From: Apodemus sylvaticus
Taxonomy: Eukaryota; Chordata; Mammalia; Rodentia; Muridae
Reading direction: 5' to 3'
Length of the DNA stretch: 64,000 nucleotides
NCBI RefSeq assembly: GCF_947179515.1
Contig: NC_067472.1
Location: 167,401,275 to 167,465,274, forward strand
Shown here: in pieces, positions 11,241 through 22,539 of the stretch
Numbering within the stretch: the first letter of the stretch is position 1
Layout of the letters: each line of letters starts with the position of its first letter
The notes under the pieces: generated by a model
Seen by the model: the letters and a program-made list of their open reading frames with translations, nothing else
The model's database searches: none
Told to the model about the DNA's origin: nothing
Program-made: the position numbers and the translations under genes

Positions 11241-12437
11241 CTATCTTGCTTTTTCCAGGGTGAAGTTTCCCTCCTTGTATTGGTGTTTTCCTCCTATTAT
11301 CCTTTGTAGGGCTGGGTTTGTGGATAGATATTGGGTAAACTTGGTTTTGTCATGGAATATCTTAGTTTCTCCATCTACGGTGATTGAGAGTTTTGCTGGA
11401 TATAGTAGTTTTGGCCGGCATTTGTGTTCTCTTAGAGTCTGCATGAGATCTGCCCAGGATTTTCTAGCCTTCATAGTCTCAGGTGAAAAGTCTGCTGTGA
11501 TTCTGATAGGTCTTCCTTTATATGTTACTTGGCCTTTTTCTCTTACTGTCTTTAATATTCTTTCTTTGTTTAGTACATTTGATGTTTTGATTATTATGTG
11601 ACGGGAAGTATTTCTGTTCTGGTCCAGTCTGTTTGGAGTTCTGTAGGCTTCTTGTATATTCATGGGCATCTCTCTCTTTAGGTTAGGGACGTTTTCTTCC
11701 ATAATTTTATTGAAGATATTTGCTGGCCCTTTAAGTTGTAAATCTTCACTCTCATCTATGCCTATAATCCTTAGGTTTGGTCTTCTCATTGTGTCCTGGA
11801 TTTCCTGGTTTTTTGGGTTACAAGCTTTTTGCATTTTGCATTTTCTTTAACTGTTGATTGAGCCCATGGTTTCTATGGTATCTTCAGCATCTGAGATTCT
11901 TTCTTCTATCTCTTGTATTCTGTTGATATTTGCATCTATGTCCCCTGATTTCTTCCCAAGGCTTTCTATCTCCAAAGTTGTCTCCCTTAGAGTTTTCTTA
12001 CTTGTTTCTAGATTTTAGATCCTGGATGGTTTTGCTTAGCTCCTTCACTTGCTTGTTTGTGCTTTCCTGTCTTTAAGAGATTTTTGTGTTTCCTCTTTCA
12101 TGACCTCAGCCTGTTGACCAAAGTTCTCCTCTATTTCTTTAAGTGTTTTTTGTGTTTCATCCTTATTGGCTTTTGTATTCTCCTGGATTTCTTTCAATGA
12201 TTTTTGTGTTTCCCTTGCAAGGGCTTCTAACTTTTGATCCATTTTCTTCTGAATTTCTTTAAGTATGTCCTTCATGTGTTCCTGTACCAGCATCATGACC
12301 AGTGATTTTAAATTCAAATCGTGTTTTACTGGTGTGATGGGGTATCCAGGACATGCTGTTAAAGGAGAATTGGGTTCAGATGTTGCCATATTGCCTTGAT
12401 TTCTGTTAGTGACGTTCCTGCGTTTGCTTTTTGCCAT
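11241..12437 (-). pseudogene. L1 ORF1 (RNA-binding protein), broken
   Basis: ORF1 protein is the trimeric RNA chaperone that coats L1 RNA. The N-terminus starts MAKSKRRNVTNRNQ at 12437. It is followed by a coiled coil made of 22-residue repeats containing ETQKSLKEIQ. The C-terminal 197 residues (11241-11834) include the RRM-like core (RRPNLRIIGI) and the basic C-terminal domain (RIKTSN/TSRHIIIK region and RPIRITADFSPETMKARKSW). The frame is interrupted between 11834 and 12045. Confidence 0.9.
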
Positions 12438-12985
12438 CTAGTTCTCACTGGTGTTAGGTGGTCATGTCAATGCTGGACTCACCAGTGCAAGCTGCCCCTT
12501 ACCAGGTGGCCTCTGGTGCACAGCTTACCTCCTGCACTGCCTGGAGACAGGGTGCTGTTGCCCAGGCTGTTCAAATCCTGAAGCAGACACTTGAAGGCTC
12601 CTGCTGGGGCCCGCTGGATTCACTGGAGCACACCGACTTCTCCCTGCTGGCTGCCCGGAAGCCCCTCTTGCCTCTTGTAGGACCTGGAGATGTGGTGTTG
12701 CCGCCCAGGCTGATCTGGATCCATAAGCGGAGAGATCTGAGGGCTCCCGCCAGAGGCCTCAGGACTGGAACCTAAGCTCCGTGCCACAGGAGCAAGCTGT
12801 GCTGTGAGCTCCCAGACAGCCTCTGGGTGCACACCAGGTCTCCCGCACTTCCTGGAGACCTAGTGCTGTGGCCCAGGCTGTTCAGATCCCAAAGCAGGCA
12901 CCTGAAGGCTCCTGCTGGGCCCACTGGATTCACCTGAGCACACTGACTTCTCCCCGCTGGCCGCCCGGAAGCCTTTGTACTGCAT
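12438..12985 (-). promoter_or_regulatory. L1 5'UTR with repeated monomer
   Basis: This GC-rich stretch lies just upstream of ORF1 on the minus strand. Two related blocks occur about 310 bp apart. Each runs through cccaggctgttca and ends ctggccgcccggaagcc or a close variant (about 12540-12662 and 12850-12978). Rodent L1 promoters are commonly built from such tandem monomers. The monomer type resembles that at 59050-59400, sharing ggcctctggcgggagcc on the L1 sense strand. Confidence 0.75.
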
Positions 12986-14570
12986 TTTTAATATGTATAT
13001 TTAGTTCTCTGGAGGCTATCTTTGTGAGTTCTTTGTACATATTGGAAATTAGACCTTTATCAGATGTAGGATTGGTAAAGATCTTTTCCCAATCTGTTTG
13101 TTGCCATTTTGCCCTATTGACAATATTCTTTGCCTTACAGAAGTTTTGCAATTTTATGACGTCCCATTTGTAAATTATTAATGTTAAAGCATAAGCTATT
13201 GGTGTTCTGTTCAAGAAATTTTCCTTGTGCCCCTCAAGATTCTTCCTTTCTTTCTTTTCTATTATTTTCAGTGTATCTGGTTTTATGTGGATTTCCTTGA
13301 TCCACTTGGACTTGAACTTTGTACAGGGAGATAAAAAGTTTCAATTTGCATTATTCTATATGCTAACTGCCAGTTGAACTAGGACCATTTATTGAAAATG
13401 CTCTCTTTTTTACTACTAGATGGTCTTAATTCCTTTGTCAAAGGTAAGTGACCACAGCCATGTGGGTTCATTTCTGGGTCTTCAATTCAATTTTTCCATT
13501 TATCTACCTGCCTGTCACTGTACCAATACCATGCAGTTTTTTATTATGATTGCTATATCAATCATAATAAATCAAGGTGATGAAGTGCACCTTGAGATCA
13601 GGGATAGTGATTTTTCCACAAATTATTTTATTATTGAGAATAGTTTTTGCTGTCCTGGGATTTTTGTCATTCCAGATGAATTTTCAAATTGTTCTTTCTA
13701 ACTCTATGAAGAATTGAGTTGGAATTTTAATGAGGATTGCATTGAATATATAGATTTCTTTAAACAAAATGTTCACTTTTACTATATTAATCCTGCCAAT
13801 CCATGAACATGGGAGATCTTTCCATATTCTGAAATCTTTTTTGATTTCTCTCTTCAGAGACTTGAAGTTCTTATCACACAGATCTTTTACTTGCTACTTA
13901 GAGTCACAAAAGTAATTAATTTTATTTGTGACTGTTGTGAAGGATGTTGTGTCCCTAATTCCTTTCCCAGCCTGTTTATTCTTTGAGTAGAGGAAGGAAG
14001 GCCACTGATTTGATTGAGTTAATTTTATATCCAGCCACTTTGCCGAAATTGTTTATCAGGTTTAGGAGTTCTCTGGGGAAATTTTTGGGGTCACATAAGT
14101 ATACTAACACATCTTCTGCAAATAGGGATATTTTGACTTCTTCCTTTCCAATTTGTTTCACTTTGACCTTGTTTTGTTGACTAATTGCTCTAGCTAGGAC
14201 TCGAGTACTATATTGAATACATAGGGACACAGTATGCAGTCTTGTCTATTCCCTGATTTTAGTGGGATTGCATCAAGTTTCTCTCCATTTAGTTTGATGT
14301 TAGCTACTGGTTTGCTGCATATTGCTTTTACTATGTTTAGACATGGGCCTTGAATTCTTGATCTTTTATCATGAAGGGGAATTGCATTTTGTCAAATGCT
14401 TTCTCATCATGAAAAAGACCATGTGTGTTTTTTTTCATTGAGTTTATTTATATAATGGATTACATTGATGGATTTCTATACTTTGAACTATCCCTGTATT
14501 CCTGGGATGAAGCCTACTTGATAATGTTGGACGATCATTTTGATGTGTTCTTAGATTTGCCTAGATTTCT
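12986..14570 (-). mobile_element. Older L1 ORF2 fragment, antisense
   Basis: The reverse complement matches ORF2 from the RT region to the C-terminus but is more diverged than the element at 7100-12985. Readable remnants include KINSIKSVAFLPLLKE (13976-14230) and an ITNPTSDKGLISNMYKELTK-like tract (12930-13214). It has neither a 3'UTR tail nor a 5' end in the window. Confidence 0.85.
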
Positions 14571-14800
14571 ATATTTAAATCCATACTATAAAAGCCAAGT
14601 GTGCTCATCATCAAAATCATCAAAAATGTCACTCATGCATACACACACACACAAAGATACACACACACACACACACAAAGATACACACACACACACTTTT
14701 ATCTAAAGGTTCTTGGGAACGTGAAAAAGGGACAGTATAGGTAAGCTTTTAAAGAGCAAACTGATGTATTTAGCTCATCGAACACAGAGAAGTCACTCAT
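14571..14800 (+). repeat. Left piece of duplication unit C
   Basis: The text gacagtataggtaagctttt around 14731 matches gacaatataggtaagcattt around 27097, just before unit B. The continuation of the match is found at 21245, after a block of repeats. This implies that unit C was split by the 14800-21240 insertions. The evidence rests on short diverged matches. Confidence 0.45.
14641..14698. repeat. (CA)n microsatellite
   Basis: CA dinucleotide runs are broken by two aagata interruptions. A weaker CA/CATG-rich counterpart lies near 26850-26930, just before unit B. Confidence 0.9.
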
Positions 14801-15555
14801 ACAGGTACCTACCTAAAGCATTTATCCATATAGACTACTGCTTAGTACCAAAAGGTCCTCTGCACACTATCAGAGGAAAAGGGTAAACACAAATCCATTA
14901 AAAACATTTCAGTGTTTTTGCCTACAAGATACATTGGTTCAATACTGGCACAAAAGTTGTAGAAGTAACAAATCATTACCTTGTTGGTTAATACCTGCTC
15001 CCTGAGAGAGAACTCAGTCCCACCACTTCTCAGGTGGCCAAGATTTTGAGACTAGAAAGATTATGTACCTAGAAGCAAAGTAAAAACTTATGGCAAAAAG
15101 ACAACTCCTAATGACATTCCAATATAATCACAGATCATTGACCATCTGTGAGGCTTACTCCTGCAGTAGATGGAAACAAACAGAGATACACATGAAACAA
15201 TATGCAGAGAGTGAGGGAACTCAGAATAATCAGTCCTAAACAGGTTATCTCTCTCAAACCTCTCTTCTCAGGATGAGATACAGAGGAAGAGGCAGAAATA
15301 TTGTAAGAGCCAAAGGTAATGGAGAGCACCAACTTGGCCTTCTGGACATAACAGGATTGATGCACACATAAACTCACAGAGATGTCGCATCCTGAACAGT
15401 GCTTATATAGGTCTGCAATAGATCCTAGAGCTGAGTGGAGAAGTAGACAAAAACTAACATGCTTAATCCAGAAGCTATTTCTAATTAATAAACATTTGCA
15501 AATGAAAAATTATTTTTCTCCAATAATATATCACTTCTTATACAAAACTGACACT
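14800..15555 (+). mobile_element. Probable old L1 3'-region sequence
   Basis: No gene is seen. Text such as ggccttctggacataacagg and actcacagagatgtc resembles a diverged rodent L1/Lx 3'UTR in sense orientation, but I assign it from memory of the repeat family and cannot align it here. No poly(A) tail is visible before the L1 5'UTR that begins near 15556. Confidence 0.35.
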
Positions 15556-17190
15556 TAAATGCAGGTCTGTTGCCCAGCAGTAGATGACCAACAACAACAA
15601 CAACAACAAAAAAAAAACCTCCCTCTCTGGAAGGGAACAGCTAGGAGCACACAGGGCCTACGATCAGTAGAGCAGCTGGGACAGAAGCCTTCCTGCCTGC
15701 TGCCATTTGCACCAGGGAGCCAGGAGACTCCACAGCCTTCTGTGCACAGCCTGCCAGGAGAGAGTGATCTCCCAGCAGTGCTTTCACTGCTGAGCTCAGA
15801 AGAGTAAGGACACTGGCTTACAGGTCCACGGGGAGGAAAAAAATTCCAGCCAGAGACAACAATATCAACTAGCAACAGAGATAATCAGATGGCAAAAAGT
15901 AAGCACAAGAACCCTACCAAAAAAACCAAAGTCACATGGCAACATCAGAACCCAGGTCTCCCACCACAGCAAGTCCCAGATAACCCAACACACAGGAAAG
16001 TGAGAGTTGGATTTAAAATCGTATCTTATGATACTGATAGAGGGCTTCAAGAAAGACTTAAATAGCTCCCTTAAAGAAATACAGGGGACCATTGGTGAAC
16101 AGGTAAAAACCCTTAAAGAGAAAACACAAAAATCCCTTAAAGAAATACAGGAGTTCATGGGTCAACGGGCAGAAACCCTTAAAGAAGAAACACAAAAATC
16201 CCTTAAAGAATTACAGGAAAGCACAAACAATAAAGTGAAGGAACTGAGCAAAACCATCCAGGATCTAAAAGTGGAAGTAGAAATGATAAAGAAATCATAA
16301 AGTGAGACATCTCTGGAGATAGAAAACCTTGGAAGGAATTCAGGAGTCATAGATGCAAGCATCAACAGAATACAAGAGATAGAAGAAAGAACCTCCGGTG
16401 CTGAAGATACCATGGAAAACATTGACTCAACAGTCAGAGAAAATGCAAAATGCATAAAGCTGGTAACCCAAAACATCCAGGAACTCCAGGACACAATGAG
16501 AAGACCAAACCTAAGGATTATAAGTATAGAAGAGAGCGAAAATTTCCAACTTAAAGGGCCAGTGAATATCTTCAACAAAATTATGGAAGAAAACTTCCCT
16601 AACCTAAAGAGATGTCCATGAACATACAAGAAGCCTTCAGAACTCCAAACAGACTAGATCAGAACAGAAAGTCCTCCCAACACATAATAATAAAAACACC
16701 AAATTCACTAAACAAAGAAAGAATATTAAAAGCAGTAAGGTGAAAAAAAAAAAAAAGGCAAGTAACTCACAAAAGCAGACCTATCAGAATTATACCAGAC
16801 TTCTCACCAGAGGCCGTGAAAGCTAGAAGATCCTGGGCAGACCTCATACAGACCCTAAGAGAACACAAATGCCAGCCCAGGCTACTGTACCCAGCAAAAC
16901 TTCCAATCATCATAGATGGAAAAAACAAGATATTCCATGATAAAACAAAATTTACACAGTATCTGTCCACAAATCCAGCCCTACAAAGGATAATAGATGG
17001 AAAATGCCAACACAAGAAGGAAAACTACACCCTAGAAAAAGCAAGAAAGTAATCTTCCAACAAACCCAAAAGAAGATACCCATACAAACATATAAATAAC
17101 ATCAAAAATAACAGAGAGCAACAATCAATATTCCTTAATATCTCTTAATAACAATTGACTCAACTTCCCAATAAAAAGACATAGACTAAC
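15556..17190 (+). mobile_element. 3'-truncated L1 (5'UTR, ORF1, start of ORF2)
   Basis: The element contains a 5'UTR with a (CAA)n run (15591-15608), ORF1 (15889-17052) and about 80 bp of ORF2 start (to ataaaaagacatagactaac). It then stops abruptly at AT-rich tandem repeats. L1s normally lose the 5' end, so loss of the 3' end points to a later deletion or rearrangement. The 5'UTR does not resemble those at 12438-12985 or 59050-59400. Confidence 0.85.
15889..17052 (+). pseudogene. L1 ORF1, broken
   Basis: The start reads MAKSKHKNPTKK at 15889, and a frameshift follows before residue 60. The coiled-coil region is readable at 16007-16300 and holds three 66-bp repeats starting cccttaaag at 16068, 16134 and 16200, encoding KEIQ/KELQ heptad-like units. 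The RRM-like core remains at 16412-16621 (RRPNLRII) and the C-terminal domain at 16816-17052 (RSWADLIQTLREHKCQPRLLYPAKL). Frameshifts lie near 16300-16410 and after 16615, and an A-rich expansion lies at 16741-16757. Confidence 0.88.
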
Positions 17191-17470
17191 AAATATTTCT
17201 CATGTAAATCTTCAACTTTATCAGAAAATGTTTGTAATTCCCCTTTTAATTAATTTAGTAATGTTTTTATGTCTAGCATTTTATCTGCATTATTTTTCAT
17301 GATAATCTTCAATTTTAATGTCTTTCTATATACTTCCTCTATTTTATCAGAAAAGTTTTCAATGTAAATCTTTTTATCACAAATGTTTCTAATTCCACCT
17401 TCAATTAATTTAGAAAGAGTTTTTATGTCTGCCATTTTATAGGTAAAATTTTCATGAAATAGTGACTTTT
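17191..17470. repeat. AT-rich ~160-bp tandem repeat, left part
   Basis: Units share catgtaaatcttcaa, a tttatcag motif and an aattaatttag motif. The catgtaaatc landmark recurs at 17201 and about 17361, a 160-bp step. The array continues at 20157 after an L1 insertion. Confidence 0.85.
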
Positions 17471-20156
17471 TTGTTTTCTTTTTTTTTAATTTTTTTTATT
17501 CGATATAATTTATTTACATTTCAAATGATTTCCCCTTTTCTAGCCCACCACTCCCCAAAAGTCCCGTAAGCCCCCTTCTCTTCCCCTGTCCTCCCACCCA
17601 CCCCTTCCCACTTCCCCGTTCTGGTTTTGTCGAATACTGCTTCACTGAGTCTTTCCAGAACCAGGAGCCACTCCTCCTTTCTTCTTGTATCTCATTTGAT
17701 GTGTGGATTATGTTTTGGGTATTCCAGTTTTCTAGGTTAATATCCACTTATTAGTGAGTGCATACCATGATTCACCTTTTGAGTCTGGGTTACCTCACTT
17801 AGTATGATGTTCTCTAGCTCCATCCATTTGCCTAAGAATTTCATGAATTCATTGTTTCTAATGGCTGAATAGTACTCCATTGTGTAGATATACCACATTT
17901 TTTGCATCCACTCTTCTGTTGAGGGATACCTGGGTTCTTTCCAGCATCTGGCAATTATAAATAGGGCTGCTATGAACATAGTAGAGCATGTATCCTTATT
18001 ACATGGTGGGGAATCCTCTGGGTATATGCCCAGGAGTGGTATAGCAGGATCTTCTGGAAGTGAGGTGCCCAGTTTTCGGAAGAACCGCCAGATTGCTTTC
18101 CAGAGTGGTTATACCAATTTGCAACCCCACCAGCAGTGGAGGAGTGTTCCTCTTTCTCCACACCCTCTCCAACACCTGCTGTCTCCTGAATTTTTAATCT
18201 TAGCCATTCTGACTGGTGTAAGATGAAATCTCAGGGTTGTTTTGATTTGCATTTCCCTAATGACTAATGAAGTTGAGCATTTTTTAAGATGCTTCTCCGC
18301 CATCCGAAGTTCTTCAGGTGAGAATTCTTTGTTTAACTCTGTACCCCATTTTTAATAGGGTTGTTTGGTTTTCTGGAGTCTAACTTCTTGAGTTCTTTAT
18401 ATATATTGGATATTAGTCCTCTATCTGATGTAGGATTGGTGAAGATCTTTTCCCAATGTGTTGGTTGCCGATTTGTCCTCTTGATGGTGTCCTTTGCCTT
18501 ACAGAAACTTTGTAATTTTATGAGGTCCCATTTGTCAATTCAGAAGGAGTCATAGAAAGTCTTCCAACCAAAAAAAGCACAGGACCAGATGGTTTCAGTG
18601 CAGAATTCTATCAGACCTTCAAAGAAGAGTTAACACCAATACTCTTCAAACTATTCCACAAAATAGAAACAGAAGGAACATTACCCAATTCCTTCTACGA
18701 AGCCACAATTACGCTGATACCAAAGCCACACAAAGATCCAACAAAGAAAGAGAACTTCAGACCGATTTCCCTTATGAACATCGATGCAAAAATACTCAAT
18801 AAAATTCTTGCCAACCGAATCCAAGAACACATCAAAACGATCATCCACCATGATCAAGTAGGCTTTATCCCGGGAATGCAGGGTTGGTTCAATATACGGA
18901 AATCCATCAATGCAATCCACTACATAAACAAACTCAAAGAACAAAACCACATGGTAATTTCATTGGATGCTGAAAAAGCATTTGACAAAATTCAGCATCC
19001 TTTCATGCTTAAAGTCTTGGAGAGAACAGGAATTCAAGGCCCATACCTAAACATAGTAAAAGCAATATACAGCAAACCGGTAGCCAGCATCAAACTAAAT
19101 GGAGAGAAACTTGAAGCAATCCCACTGAAATCAGGGACTAGACAAGGCTGCCCCCTTTCTCCTTATCTTTTCAATATTGTACTTGAGGTACTAGCTCGGC
19201 AATTCGACAACATAAGGAGGTCAAAGGGATACAAATTGGAAAGGAAGAAGTCAAACTATCATTATTTGCAGACGACATGATAGTCTACCTAAGTGACCCA
19301 AAAAACTCCACTAGAGAGCTCCTACAGCTGATAAACAACTTCAGCAAAGTGGCAGGTTATAAAATCAACACAAGCAAATCAGTGGCCTTCCTATACTCAA
19401 AGGATAAGCAGGCTGAGAAAGAAATTAGGGAAATGACCCCCTTCACAATAGCCACAAACAGTATAAAGTATCTTGGGGTGACTCTTACCAAACATGTGAA
19501 AGATCTGTATGACAAGAACTTCAAGACTCTGAAGAAGGAAATGGAAGAAGACCTCAAAAAATGGGAAAACCTCCTATGCTCATGGATTGGTAGAATCAAT
19601 ATAGTTAAAATGGCCATTTTGCCAAAAGCAATATACAGATTCAATGCAATACCCATCAAAATCCCAACTCAATTCTTCACAGAGTTAGAAAGAGCAATTA
19701 TCAAATTCATCTGGAACAACAAAAAACCCAGGATAGCTAAAACTATTCTCAGCAACAAAAGAAAATCTGGGGTAATCAGTATCCCTGACCTCAAGCAATA
19801 CTACAGAGCAATAGTGTTAAAAAATGCATGGTATTGGTACAGTGACAGGCAGGAGGATCAATGGAACAGGATTGAAGATCCAGAAATGAACCCACACACC
19901 TATGGCCACTTGATCCTCGACAAAGAGGCTAAAAACATCCAATGGAAAAAAGACAGCCTTTTCAACAAATGGTGCTGGTTCAACTGGAGGTCAGCATGCA
20001 GAAGAATGCGAATTGATCCATTCTTGTCTCCTTGTACTAAGCTCAAATCCAAATGGATCAAGGACCTCCACATAAAGCCAGACACTCTGAAGCTAATAGA
20101 AAAGAAACTGGGGAAGACCCTTGAGGACATCGGTACAGGGAGAAATTTTCTGAACA
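17471..20156 (-). mobile_element. Twin-primed (internally inverted) L1
   Basis: The whole insert is flanked by a perfect 15-bp target-site duplication, gaaatagtgactttt (17456-17470 and 20157-20171). From 17471 to 18541 the L1 is antisense: T-rich tail, 3'UTR and ORF2 C-terminus. From 18542 to 20156 it is sense and holds the preceding part of ORF2, from GVIESLPTKKSTGPDGF to the text ending ctgaacaga. Only about 30 bp of ORF2 is missing between the two halves. This is the known product of twin priming, in which the 5' segment integrates inverted. Confidence 0.95.
18542..20156 (+). pseudogene. L1 ORF2 reverse-transcriptase segment
   Basis: This is the inverted half of the twin-primed element. 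It encodes the RT palm and fingers, including IPGMQGWFNIRKSINAI, MVISLDAEKAFDKIQHPF and GTRQGCPLSPYLFNIVLE. A frameshift near 19195-19270 disrupts the text around the catalytic FADD motif. The DNA for that motif (ttgcagacgacatga, about 19265) is intact. A second readable stretch (19277-20173) runs from MIVYLSDPKNSTREL to the GTGRNFLNRN text. The segment has no start codon of its own and cannot make a complete ORF2 protein. Confidence 0.92.
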
Positions 20157-20770
20157 GAAATAGTGACTTTTAACATGTTTTTCTATATATTTCTTGAATT
20201 TTACCAGAAATATTTTCCATGTAAATCTTTAATTTTATCTTAAAATGTTTATAATTCCACCTTTAATCAACTTAGAATTATCTTTGTGCCTATCACTTTA
20301 TCTGTATAATTTCCATGATAATCTTTAGTTTTAACATGTTTTTCTATATATTTCTTCAATTTTATCAGAAATATTTTCCATGTAATATATTCAAGTTTAT
20401 CAGAAAATGTTTATAATTCCACTTTCAATCAACTTAGGAATACTTTTATGCCTACCATTATTACATCTATATAAAATTTTCCATGATAATCTTCAATTCT
20501 AACATGTTTAAAATTTTTAACACCTAAAATTTTTCTACAATTTTATCAGAAATATTTTCCACGTAAATCTTCAATTCTATCACAAAATGTTTCTATTTCA
20601 TATTTAATTAATTTAACAATGTTTTACATGTCTACCACTTTACTCTTTAATTTTCCATGAAATTTTCAGTTTTAACGTGTTTTCTATGTATCTCTTCTAT
20701 TTTATCTGAAATATTTTCCATGTAAATATTTAATTTTATCATAAAGTTTTTTACTTCCCTTTTCAATTAA
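20157..20770. repeat. AT-rich ~160-bp tandem repeat, right part
   Basis: Landmarks ccatgtaaatc or close variants occur at 20218, 20379, 20560 and 20719, giving steps of 161, 181 and 159. The longer step contains extra text acctaaaattttt. Within each unit a second catgataatc landmark lies about 90 bp further on, hinting at an older sub-repeat. Together with 17191-17470 it forms one array of at least six units split by an L1. Confidence 0.9.
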
Positions 20771-21240
20771 AAAAAAGCCTCAATACTATTTAAAGGTTGT
20801 TTTGTCTCTTGATGTTGTATGCTTTCTATGGGCTCTTGCTCCTCTAACTCTTCCTCCCCTTCTCCTTTTCCTCCTCCCTCCTGATGCTCCTTCCTCCTCT
20901 TCTTTGTTCTGCTCCTCCTTCCTCCTCCTCTTCTTCTTTGTCCTCTTCCTACTTTTTACTTCTTTACCTTAAAGACCTTTTACTTATATATTATATGTGG
21001 CATTGTGGTGTAGTGTCTATATTTGTTTCTTATGGTTTTCCTTTGGCTCAATTTTTCCTGTTTATTTTGTCCTATTTTGTTTATTTTTATTTTATCATGT
21101 CTTAATTTGTATAGATGATATTTGTCTTCTAGTGAGGCATGGATTTACATTGGTCGGGAGTCAGGGAATGAGTTTGTAGGAGTAGTTGGGTAAGGGGAAA
21201 CCATAGTCAAAATATATTATATAAAAAAAACTCTATTTTC
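20771..21240 (+). mobile_element. CT-rich stretch and probable L1-type 3' tail
   Basis: A polypyrimidine tract (about 20830-20960) is followed by text ending gtcaaaatatattatataaa and an A run, which resembles the 3' end of older rodent L1 families. The assignment is tentative. No gene is seen. Confidence 0.4.
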
Positions 21241-22539
21241 AATAAAGCAATGTATTCAACGTAAGAATAGCATTGTCCTGTAGCAACTACATGCCCATTA
21301 CTAGTCATTCTCATCTTTTCTTCAGATGATCTGCATAGAAAGCTTTCATCATTACAAAAAAACTCCTCATCTTCTAGAAAAAACTAAGGAGAATGCTTGT
21401 ATTGTGTTAGGGTTGTCTCTCTTATTTACTGAACTTCACCTAGCAGTCTCCCAAGAAACATACCCTTGTTTCAGTTCCCTCTAAGCAGAGGCACTCAAAC
21501 TTCACTCTTCCTTTTCCCTTCCTCTGCTGAGCAATCTTCTCTGACCTACACACACCCCAAGCTATGCACCTAAGTGCTTCCTGCTGCTCAGCAAGCAGTG
21601 TTGGGTTCTTACCTCAGTGTCCTGACAGGAAACAACATTAGATTTTTGTGCATGCATGAATAACTCTGAGTATAATTAGGGTTGGCTACCAAAGAAATTT
21701 GGGAATATAGAGAGTTTCTCCATCACTTGTCTGTTCCTGTTCTAGTGACTTCTTTAGCATGTGCATCCTTATTTTCTATGTCACCCAAATTATCCAATAA
21801 TATACATATTTGCATTCATTTTAAAAGGGAGACTACAAAGGGCCTAACACAAATGTAACATGAAGTTGTAAAATTATTTCCATCTTCAATTTCTGATACT
21901 CTGTAAGATACTTCTGTGCTTTTTATTGTTTGAGTGTATGGTTCTAATATATTCACAAAGAAAAATATTCTTTTTCTTTTTCTTGATTTATTACCTCCAA
22001 TAAAATTTCAAGCATGATAGTGGATAAAAGAGGGATGTGTTGATGTGCTTGTCTCATTCCTGATTAAGAGGTGATGCTATTGTTTCACATTCAGTAAGAC
22101 CCTGGGTGTTTATAATACATAGCCTTTACCATATTAGAATATCATCTATCCATCCCAAATTTCTTGAGTTTTCACCTATTGTTTTTCAATGACATTTTTT
22201 ACATATTTACATATTTACATTTTTACATATTTACAATTTTCAAATATGTTTCTTTCTTCACTTATTTACGTGTTGTGTTAATATTTATTACTTTTTTAGA
22301 ATATTGAAGGATCATTGCATTCTTGGAAAAACCGTATTCACTGTATATATTTTATCTATTTTTTAAATTGTTATCATTGCTGTTTTTATATTCTTTTTCA
22401 ATTTCATATGTGCAAATAATTCATTATGATCTTATTCACCCTGTATTACTCTGTCATCCCCTCGTCCCTGCTCCTGGTGATACAGTTCTTCTACCAGTCT
22501 CTTTCCTATATCGCCACTTTTTTTTTTAACATCTTATAG

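Larger units (their letters stand above)
7100..12985 (-). mobile_element. Nearly full-length L1, antisense, disabled
   Basis: All parts of a rodent L1 are present on the minus strand. These are the 3'UTR and A-rich tail (7100-7368), ORF2 (11181 down to 7369), a spacer of about 60 bp, ORF1 (12437 down to 11241) and a GC-rich 5'UTR with repeated monomers (12438-12985). Both reading frames are broken, so it is not autonomous. It lies beside the end of duplication unit A and beside an older antisense L1 on its right. Confidence 0.92.

Noticed and set aside
12458..12775. 105-codon GC-rich frame
   Set aside because: It lies in the antisense strand of the L1 5'UTR monomers. The opposite strand also stays open, as expected from base composition.
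15559..15807. 82-codon frame starting with a glutamine run
   Set aside because: It lies in the L1 5'UTR and comes from the (CAA)n repeat.
18774..20173. Possible autonomous reverse-transcriptase gene (retron- or DGR-like)
   Set aside because: It matches L1 ORF2 text, is flanked by a target-site duplication, and is one half of a twin-primed L1.
17191..20770. Possible CRISPR array because of regular spacing
   Set aside because: The units are about 160 bp, diverged, without short identical repeats and unique spacers, and the context is mammalian.
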